Assembly: GCA_947176485.1 (NCBI GenBank)
Contig: CAMWQS010000046.1
Span: 1-10,800, forward strand
Source of the DNA: an uncultured Clostridia bacterium
GTDB lineage: Bacteria; Bacillota; Clostridia; Christensenellales; Borkfalkiaceae
Reading direction: 5' to 3'
Length of the DNA stretch: 10,800 nt
This document shows, one piece after another, positions 1 to 5,753 of the stretch (the first letter of the stretch is position 1; each line of letters begins with the position of its first letter). A program made the translations under genes and the position numbers. The notes beneath the pieces were generated by a model. That model saw only the letters and a program-made list of their open reading frames with translations. It was not told the DNA's origin and did not search any database.

Positions 1-1
1 T

Positions 2-418
2 CTTGAAGAAGTCGAAGTCCCCATCGGAGCAGTGGTTGTGTGCGTCGGAAATATTATCTCCCGCGGGCACAACCGAAGAACCAAATTGCAGATAGCAACC
101 GCCCACGCGGAAGTCGAGGCAATCGAAAAAGCTTGCAAAAAGCTTAAAAGCTGGCGTATCCCCGAATGCGAAATCTACGTTACCTTAGAGCCTTGCCCCA
201 TGTGTATGGGCGCAATGCTCAACGCCCGCATAAAAAAGGTGTACTTCGGCGCGTACGAGGCAAAGGGACGCTCGCTAACCGCAGAGCTTGCTAAAGCCAA
301 TCTCGTTAACCACGTCATTGAAGTCGAAGGCGGGGTTATGGAGGAGGAGTGTTCGCAAATTTTGTCAAATTTTTTCAAGGAAATGCGAGGGCGTATCAAA
401 GAAACGGACGAAAATTAA
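2..418 (+). CDS. tadA: tRNA-specific adenosine deaminase TadA (5'-truncated by window edge)
   Basis: TadA converts adenosine to inosine at wobble position 34 of tRNA-Arg(ACG), so one tRNA can read several Arg codons; it is a cytosolic zinc enzyme, normally a homodimer. The open frame runs from the first bases of the window, and its first residues (LEEVEVPIGAVVV) match the family's conserved N-terminal strand, so the true start lies outside, probably about 15-20 residues upstream. A GTG at 32 is in frame but falls inside this strand and is not a credible start. The deaminase signature is intact: HAE at 104-112 (zinc ligand His and proton-shuttle Glu) and PCPMC at 191-205 (two zinc-ligand Cys). 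The 138 visible residues fit a family of about 150-160. The downstream gap has its own promoter, so tadA is probably not co-transcribed only with prs. Cytidine or guanine deaminases share the fold, but the spacing of the motifs and the N-terminus favour TadA. Confidence 0.93.
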   Translation, partial: LEEVEVPIGAVVVCVGNIISRGHNRRTKLQIATAHAEVEAIEKACKKLKSWRIPECEIYVTLEPCPMCMGAMLNARIKKVYFGAYEAKGRSLTAELAKANLVNHVIEVEGGVMEEECSQILSNFFKEMRGRIKETDEN

Positions 419-433
419 AACTTTTTAATTTAG

Positions 434-462
434 TTGACTTTATTTATTCTAAATAATACAAT
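434..462 (+). promoter_or_regulatory. Probable sigma-A-type promoter for prs
   Basis: TTGACT (434-439) and TACAAT (457-462) are separated by exactly 17 bases, close to the vegetative consensus TTGACA-N17-TATAAT. The surrounding sequence is AT-rich. Transcription would start near 468-470, giving a leader of roughly 67 bases before the prs GTG. This is the best -35/-10 pair in the window. It is predicted from sequence only. Confidence 0.72.
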
Positions 463-466
463 TAAA

Positions 467-507
467 ATGCGCGGCTTGGCGCATACTTCGTGAGGGCAAA
501 CTCGCAT
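467..507 (+). promoter_or_regulatory. Structured prs 5' leader (two small hairpins)
   Basis: Between the predicted transcription start and the ribosome binding site there are two adjacent inverted repeats. The first is ATGCGC (467-472) with GCGCAT (479-484) around a six-base loop. The second is GTGAG with CTCGC, roughly 491-505, around a GGCAAA loop and with one G-U pair. Neither is followed by a T-tract, so they are not terminators. The Shine-Dalgarno GGAGGA (525-530) lies outside both. I do not recognise this as a known riboswitch class; it may only stabilise the mRNA 5' end. Confidence 0.35.
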
Positions 508-536
508 AAAAATTAAATCGCATCGGAGGAAACAAA

Positions 537-1484
537 GTGATAAACCACGGAAACGAAATTAAAATCTTTTCGGGCAACTCGAACAAACCGCTTGCCGAGA
601 AAATTGCGGCTAAATTGAACACGACTCTCGGCGATATGGAAATAACTCACTTTTCCGACGGTGAAATTTACGTCCGCTTTAACGAAGCCATCCGCGGTAT
701 GGACGTTTTCCTTATTCAATCTACAAGCTTTCCCGTAAACGTAAATCTTATGGAATTGTTCATTATGATTGACGCGGCAAAGCGTGCCAGCGCGGGCAGA
801 ATTACTGCGGTTATTCCCTATTTCGGCTACGCCCGTCAGGACAGAAAAGCCCGTTCCCGTGAACCCATTACCGCAAAGCTCGTTGCAAACCTTTTAACCA
901 GCGCAGGCGCGGATAGGGTACTTACGATGGATTTACACTGTGCGCAAATTCAGGGCTTTTTCGATATCCCGTTGGACAACCTTGTCGGCGGACCTACCCT
1001 TTACAATTACTTTAAACCCAAGGTTGACGATAACTTCGTCGTAGTTTCCCCCGATATCGGCTCGGTATCCCGCGCAAGAAAGGTCGCAACCCGTATGGAC
1101 GCGCAGCTTGCCATTATCGATAAACGCCGTCCCAAAGCCAACGAAATGGAGGTTATGAATATCATCGGCGACGTCAAAGGCAAAAACTGCCTTATGGTCG
1201 ACGACATGATAGACACTGCAGGCACCATCGTCCAAGGCGCAAAGGCACTTAAAGAGGCGGGTGCAAAAGCAATTTACGCTTGTTGCTCGCACGGCGTTCT
1301 TTCGGGTCCCGCAATCGAAAGGCTTGCCGACTCGCCTATTGACGAGCTTGCAATTCTGGACACCATCGATATCCCGCAGGAAAAAATTTTGCCTTTCTTC
1401 AAAATTATTTCCACGGCAAATATCTTCGCTTCTGCAATCGAAAACGTTTACCTTGACAAGTCAATGTCAAAAATTTACGATTAA
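537..1484 (+). CDS. prs: Ribose-phosphate pyrophosphokinase (PRPP synthetase, class I)
   Basis: The enzyme transfers pyrophosphate from ATP to ribose 5-phosphate, giving PRPP for purine, pyrimidine, NAD, His and Trp synthesis; it is a cytosolic hexamer in known members. At 315 residues it has the normal length. Visible motifs are the ATP-contacting RQDRK at about 100-104, the catalytic-His segment MDLHCAQIQGFF from 131 (His134), the RRPKANEMEVMNIIGDV segment typical of class I, and the PRPP-binding loop VDDMIDTAGT at 221-230. The start is GTG, supported by a strong GGAGGA (525-530) six bases upstream; no better in-frame start lies nearby. The family usually reads LHAGQ, LHASQ or similar where this protein has LHCAQ, a mild oddity next to the active-site His. 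A good promoter precedes it and terminator-like hairpins follow, so it may form its own transcript. Identification is secure. Confidence 0.98.
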   Translation: MINHGNEIKIFSGNSNKPLAEKIAAKLNTTLGDMEITHFSDGEIYVRFNEAIRGMDVFLIQSTSFPVNVNLMELFIMIDAAKRASAGRITAVIPYFGYARQDRKARSREPITAKLVANLLTSAGADRVLTMDLHCAQIQGFFDIPLDNLVGGPTLYNYFKPKVDDNFVVVSPDIGSVSRARKVATRMDAQLAIIDKRRPKANEMEVMNIIGDVKGKNCLMVDDMIDTAGTIVQGAKALKEAGAKAIYACCSHGVLSGPAIERLADSPIDELAILDTIDIPQEKILPFFKIISTANIFASAIENVYLDKSMSKIYD

Positions 1485-1502
1485 TAAAATGCATATAAGC
1501 GT

Positions 1503-1530
1503 CGCAATACTGTGTTGTGCTTGCGTTTTT
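1503..1530 (+). terminator. Possible intrinsic terminator of prs
   Basis: CGCAA (1503-1507) pairs with TTGCG (1521-1525), directly followed by five T (1526-1530). The stem can extend inward by about three pairs (one a G-U) if C1520 is bulged, leaving a TGTGTT loop. It lies 19 bases after the prs stop codon. The stem is shorter and weaker than the hairpin at 1636-1663, so it may be a partial terminator or coincidental. Confidence 0.42.
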
Positions 1531-1635
1531 ACTTCGGTCATTTACGGTTAAGTAAAATCCCTTGTAAAATCCGCGCACGCCTTGTCTTGCTTGCTTCTCT
1601 GCATTTTATCGGTTATTAGGTTTAATAAAAAATAT

Positions 1636-1663
1636 AAGCCGCGTTTATTGCCGCGGCTTTTTT
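1636..1663 (+). terminator. Strong rho-independent terminator just upstream of pth
   Basis: AAGCCGCG (1636-1643) pairs perfectly over eight bases with CGCGGCTT (1652-1659), around an eight-base loop. An A-rich run precedes it and a run of six T (1658-1663) follows. This is a textbook intrinsic terminator. It ends at 1663, and the pth Shine-Dalgarno (AAAGGAAAG) starts at 1664, so it sits directly against the next gene's ribosome binding site. It could end prs transcripts, or act as an attenuator for read-through into pth. A TATAAG at 1633-1638 overlaps the upstream arm and could be a -10 element, but I see no matching -35. Confidence 0.8.
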
Positions 1664-1673
1664 AAAGGAAAGT

Positions 1674-2237
1674 ATGTTTATTATAGTAGGATTAGGCAAC
1701 CCCGAAGAAAAGTATTTAAAAACTTTTCACAATATGGGTTATATCGCCGTAGGCGAAGTTGCCGCAAAGCTCGGCGTAAAATTCAAAAAGAAGGAATGCG
1801 AGGCGTTCACCGCCGAAGCCAATTTGGGTGGTGAAAAGGTTATCCTTGCCCGCCCCGTAACCTATATGAACGCAAGCGGGCGTGCGGTCAAGCAGCTGCT
1901 TGCAAAATACAAGACGGACGAGAGCCACCTCATAGTTTTGTACGACGATTACGATATCCCAAAAGGTAGTGTAAGGATACGCCCTTCGGGCAGTGCGGGC
2001 ACTCACAACGGAATGCGCTCCATAATTGCCGAAATCGGCACGCAGAACTTCACCCGCATAAGAATAGGCATCCGCGACAGTGAGGTTAATATCCCCATAA
2101 TAAACTACGTTTTGTCCGAAGTAAGAAGGGATGATTACGACTTGTTTATATCCTCTTGCGGTAGGGCGGCAGACGCGGCAATTGCAATCGCAAATGGCGA
2201 CACCGTCGAAAACGCTATGACCAAATTCAACGGCTAA
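1674..2237 (+). CDS. pth: Peptidyl-tRNA hydrolase
   Basis: Pth hydrolyses the ester bond of peptidyl-tRNAs that drop off ribosomes, recycling tRNA; it is a small cytosolic monomer. The 187 residues match the usual size. The N-terminus reads MFIIVGLGNPEEKY with the expected substrate-binding Asn9, followed by TFHN containing the catalytic His19. The RPVTYMNASG block contains the conserved Tyr-Met-Asn. YDDYDIP at 90-96 supplies the catalytic Asp (probably Asp91), and THNG at 110-113 the conserved Asn112; the family usually has GGHNG there, so Thr110 is a small variation. The ATG at 1674 has AAAGGAAAG just upstream. The terminator ending at 1663 lies immediately before this site, so expression depends on read-through or on a promoter overlapping the hairpin. 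mfd begins 21 bases downstream and is probably co-transcribed; pth-mfd is a common neighbourhood in Firmicutes. Confidence 0.97.
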   Translation: MFIIVGLGNPEEKYLKTFHNMGYIAVGEVAAKLGVKFKKKECEAFTAEANLGGEKVILARPVTYMNASGRAVKQLLAKYKTDESHLIVLYDDYDIPKGSVRIRPSGSAGTHNGMRSIIAEIGTQNFTRIRIGIRDSEVNIPIINYVLSEVRRDDYDLFISSCGRAADAAIAIANGDTVENAMTKFNG

Positions 2238-2258
2238 TTTATATCAAGGACAACGCAC

Positions 2259-5200
2259 TTGATTAAAGACTTTTTCAGCTTTAAAAATTTAACGGGTGAT
2301 TACTCCGCCCTCGAAAACGACATCCGCCTCGGCACGCCGACGGCGGCTTTTGGCTTGTTCGATTCGCATAAATACCTTCTTGCAACGCTGCCCGAGCGAA
2401 AGCTCATTTATATAACGGCGGACGGCGTGGCGGCGCAGAACGCGTATAACTCTATTTCGGTTTTAAGCGGCAAAAAATGCGCCCTTTTAACCGCCAAGGA
2501 CGAGGTTATCTTATATAAAGACGCGCTCTCGAAGGACGCGCTTTACCGCCGTATTTCGGCAATTTATTCTATGCTGAACGGGGCGGAAGTGGTGGTTGCG
2601 GATATCGAAGCACTCATGCAGCTTTTCCCCGCAAAAATCGAGGCAGTTCACTTTAAAACGGGTGAAGATTACGACTATTCCGCACTCCCCCAAAAGCTCG
2701 TAAAAATGGGCTACACCCGCGAATATGCCGCAGATACGCGTGGCTGTTTTGCCGTCCGCGGCGATATTTTAGAGGTTTTCCCTATAAATTCCGAAAACCC
2801 CGTGCGCATCGATTTCTTCGGCGATACGGTTGAAAAAATCCGTCCTTTCGATTCGGTCAGCGGCGAAAGGTTGGAAGAAATTTCTTCCGTCTCCGTAGTT
2901 TCCGCAACCGATACCGTAATCTTGCCCGATGAAAAGTCAAAAATAATAAACGAGCTCACGGCGCAAGTTAAGAAGTCGCCCGATATAAAAGCCTATGAAA
3001 GGGCTAAAAAAATTGTCGACGACATAGCCGAAAAGCTTACTCAAAGCGATACTTTTTCGGGTGCTTCGTTTTTGATGCCGTTGCTTAATTGCACCCGTAA
3101 TATATTTGATTTAACGGACGGAGATACCCTTTTCGTCTTTGACGAGTGCAAGGCAATAGGCGATAGAATGGACGGCGTCTACAAAGAGCATACCGAGCGC
3201 GTTTCCGACCTTAAAAAGGGTGGTGAAGCGTTCGCTTTTTCCCAACACCAGCTTATATCCCCCGAAGTCCTGATTGAAGGGTTTAAAAGGTACAGGTGCT
3301 TGGCACTGCAAACCTTCACTTCGTCAACGGCGTTTTTCCGCCCCTTAAAAACATACGATTTCCACGCAACGCCCGCGCCGTCCTATCTCAACGCCCTGCC
3401 CCAGCTCGTAACCGATATAAAGGGCTGGCTTGCAAACGGATACCGCGTGCTTGCGTTCACGGGCAATTTGCAACGCTACGAGAAGCTTTCTTCAATTCTT
3501 TCGGACGAGTACTTGCCCGTCTACCCCGTGCCCGACAGGCTTCAAGCCTTGCACGGCGTTTCGGTCAGCTCGGAAGAGCTCGCCCACGGGCTTATCCTTC
3601 ACGATAATAAACTCGTAATTATCGGCAGCGGCGATATCTACACCAAGTCGGTAACCAAGCGCATAAAAAAGCGCAGGGGCGATATGTTCGTTTCGCCCGA
3701 AATAGGCGACTACTGCGTTCACGAAAAGCACGGCATAGGCAAAATTACGGGCACGCAAAAAATCGAAACGACGGACGGTATAAAGGAATATCTGTCAATC
3801 GAATACAAGGGCGGAGATACCCTGTACGTCCCCGTTGAGCAAATGGACGTACTTTCTAAGTACGTCGGCGACACAAGTCCCGCGCTTTCCAAGATAGGCG
3901 GCGCAGATTTCGAAAGGGTCAAGGACCGCGTCAAGCAGTCCATAAAAAAGCTTGCGTTCGACTTGAAAGAGCTTTACGCCGAAAGGCAAGCAAAGCACGG
4001 TTTTTGCTTCCCCGAAAACGCTGTTATGATGCAGGAGTTCGAGGACGCCTTTTCATACGAGGAAACCCCCGACCAGCTTACTTCAATCGAAGAAATTAAA
4101 GCCGATATGTGTTCGGATAAGGTTATGGATAGGCTCCTTTGCGGCGACGTCGGCTACGGCAAAACCGAGGTTGCTCTCCGCGCAGTATATCTTTGCGTTC
4201 TCGGCGGCAAGCAGGCGGCAATAATGTGTCCCAGCACCGTGCTTTCCGAACAGCACTATCATACCGCGGTAGAGCGTTTCAAAGAATTCGGCGTAAGGGT
4301 GGAGGCGTTAAACCGTTTCAAAACGCCCGCCCAGCAAGCCAAAATTTTAAACGAGCTTGCAAACGGCAATATAGACCTTATCGTCGGCACGCACAGATTG
4401 CTTTCAAAGGACGTCAATTTCTACGACCTCGGCTTGCTCGTCCTCGACGAGGAGCAGCGTTTCGGCGTAGAGCATAAAGAAAAAATAAAACACGTCAAAA
4501 AGAATATCGACTGCCTCACCATGACGGCAACGCCCATACCCCGCACCCTGCATATGTCGCTTGCGGGTATCCGCGATATTTCCACCATCAACACGCCGCC
4601 TTTAAAGCGGTTGCCCGTCCAAACCTACGTAGTAGAAGAAAGCGAAACGCTTATCCGCGACGCCTGCATCCGCGAAATTTCAAGGGGCGGTCAGGTGTTC
4701 GTTTTGTACAACCGCGTCGAAAGCATTTCGTCCTTCGCGGGCAGAATTGCCGAAATTATCCCCGAGGCAAAAGTAACTTACGCCCACGGCAGAATGGACA
4801 GGGACGTTCTCGAAAACGCAGTCTTTTCCTTCTACCGCGGTGAAAAGAATATTTTGGTTACCACCACGATAATCGAAAACGGCATCGACCTTCCAAACGC
4901 AAACACGATAATCGTCATTGACGCAGACCGTCTGGGCATTTCACAGCTCTATCAGCTCCGCGGCAGAGTAGGTAGGGGTTCGCGCCTTGCGCAAGCGTAC
5001 TTCACCTTCAAGCCTTCAAAGGTTTTAACAAGCGACGCGGCGGAACGCCTTAAAGCCATTATGCGCTTTACCGAACTCGGCTCGGGCTTTAAAATCGCAA
5101 TGCGCGACCTTGAAATCCGCGGCGCGGGCAACGTCCTCGGTGCGGAACAGCACGGGCATATGGACAAAGTCGGGTACGAGCTGTACTCCAAGCTTTTAAA

Positions 5201-5672
5201 GGAAGAGCTCACCGGCGACAAACAGCTTTCTACCGAGCTCGACGTCAAGGCAACCGCCTATATACCCGAAGCCTATATCGAAAGCAGTGCAGGCAGGCTC
5301 GACTGCTACAAGCAAATTGCCGAAATCCGTTCTGTCGAGGACTATAAACGCGTGTGCCTTTCCATTGAGGACAACTACGGTCCCATGCCCGAAGAGGTTT
5401 TAAACCTCTTGATTATCGCGGTTTTGAAGTCGTTTGCGGCAAAATTCAACGTAAAGAAGATTTGCGTTGACAGCACCGAAGGCTCCTTCGAACTGCCCTC
5501 GATTAACTCGTTAAGCGACGAAAGACTTTCCGCCGCACTCGACAAATACCGTCAAAGCGTAAAGCTTTCTATGGCTAAGGCACCGCTAATCATCTTTGCG
5601 CCGCGTTCGTCGCCCGCAAAAACCATGCTGGATATGACCAAATTTCTTAAATTTGCCCTCAGTTCAAGCTAA
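2259..5672 (+). CDS. mfd: Transcription-repair coupling factor Mfd
   Basis: Mfd is a DNA translocase that pushes stalled RNA polymerase off lesions and recruits UvrA, coupling nucleotide excision repair to transcription. The 1137 residues agree with the family's roughly 1150. Order of domains: a UvrB-like N-terminal part (about 1-330) with a degenerate nucleotide site; a linker; the CarD-like RNA-polymerase-interacting domain from about 483 (GDYCVHEKHGIGK); then the RecG-like helicase core with Walker A GDVGYGKTE (629-637), DEEQRFG (730-736), TATPIPRT (756-763), NGID from 874 and QLRGRVGR (899-906); and a C-terminal UvrA-masking domain. The start is TTG at 2259, with AAGGA (2246-2250) eight bases upstream; the encoded IKDFFSF sequence is a normal Mfd N-terminus, and the next in-frame Met is far inside. 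It is 21 bases after pth, with no separate promoter seen. No terminator is evident after it. Confidence 0.98.
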   Translation: MIKDFFSFKNLTGDYSALENDIRLGTPTAAFGLFDSHKYLLATLPERKLIYITADGVAAQNAYNSISVLSGKKCALLTAKDEVILYKDALSKDALYRRISAIYSMLNGAEVVVADIEALMQLFPAKIEAVHFKTGEDYDYSALPQKLVKMGYTREYAADTRGCFAVRGDILEVFPINSENPVRIDFFGDTVEKIRPFDSVSGERLEEISSVSVVSATDTVILPDEKSKIINELTAQVKKSPDIKAYERAKKIVDDIAEKLTQSDTFSGASFLMPLLNCTRNIFDLTDGDTLFVFDECKAIGDRMDGVYKEHTERVSDLKKGGEAFAFSQHQLISPEVLIEGFKRYRCLALQTFTSSTAFFRPLKTYDFHATPAPSYLNALPQLVTDIKGWLANGYRVLAFTGNLQRYEKLSSILSDEYLPVYPVPDRLQALHGVSVSSEELAHGLILHDNKLVIIGSGDIYTKSVTKRIKKRRGDMFVSPEIGDYCVHEKHGIGKITGTQKIETTDGIKEYLSIEYKGGDTLYVPVEQMDVLSKYVGDTSPALSKIGGADFERVKDRVKQSIKKLAFDLKELYAERQAKHGFCFPENAVMMQEFEDAFSYEETPDQLTSIEEIKADMCSDKVMDRLLCGDVGYGKTEVALRAVYLCVLGGKQAAIMCPSTVLSEQHYHTAVERFKEFGVRVEALNRFKTPAQQAKILNELANGNIDLIVGTHRLLSKDVNFYDLGLLVLDEEQRFGVEHKEKIKHVKKNIDCLTMTATPIPRTLHMSLAGIRDISTINTPPLKRLPVQTYVVEESETLIRDACIREISRGGQVFVLYNRVESISSFAGRIAEIIPEAKVTYAHGRMDRDVLENAVFSFYRGEKNILVTTTIIENGIDLPNANTIIVIDADRLGISQLYQLRGRVGRGSRLAQAYFTFKPSKVLTSDAAERLKAIMRFTELGSGFKIAMRDLEIRGAGNVLGAEQHGHMDKVGYELYSKLLKEELTGDKQLSTELDVKATAYIPEAYIESSAGRLDCYKQIAEIRSVEDYKRVCLSIEDNYGPMPEEVLNLLIIAVLKSFAAKFNVKKICVDSTEGSFELPSINSLSDERLSAALDKYRQSVKLSMAKAPLIIFAPRSSPAKTMLDMTKFLKFALSSS

Positions 5673-5678
5673 AATCGG

Positions 5679-5707
5679 TTGCGTATTTTTATTTGGCGTT
5701 ATATAAT
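5679..5707 (+). promoter_or_regulatory. Probable promoter for the lipoprotein-uppP unit
   Basis: A perfect TATAAT (5702-5707) lies 17 bases after TTGCGT (5679-5684), a half-matching -35. Transcription would begin near 5714, giving a leader of about 40 bases with GGAG at 5742-5745, eight bases before the ATG at 5754. It lies in the 81-base gap after mfd, where no terminator is visible, so the downstream genes may also receive read-through from pth-mfd. Confidence 0.6.
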
Positions 5708-5753
5708 AGTATTTAGATTTTTTTAATGCACGTAAATTTTTGGAGCAAAAATT

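Noticed and set aside
412..431. AAATTAAAA / TTTTAATTT inverted repeat after tadA as a terminator
   Set aside because: It has no G-C pairs and almost no loop, so it would be unstable; it more likely reflects an AT-rich region upstream of the prs promoter.
933..1292. Antisense open frame of 119 codons opposite prs
   Set aside because: It shadows a clearly conserved gene, has no family resemblance, and owes its length to the codon bias of the sense strand. The same applies to long antisense frames opposite the lipoprotein (6576-7022) and uppP (8153-8530).
1489..1551. A 20-codon open frame (MHISVAILCCACVFTSVIYG) starting just after the prs stop
   Set aside because: There is no Shine-Dalgarno; it overlaps the candidate hairpin at 1503-1530, and its T-rich composition explains the hydrophobic residues. 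A leader peptide cannot be excluded, but nothing supports one.
4139..4477. Arg-rich frame of 112 codons within mfd
   Set aside because: It is an out-of-frame reading of the Mfd helicase core; the Arg-rich composition is an artefact of the shifted frame.
5639..5655. Perfect inverted repeat CAAATTT-CTT-AAATTTG at the end of mfd as a terminator
   Set aside because: The stem is almost all A-T, lies inside the coding sequence and has no T-tract after it.
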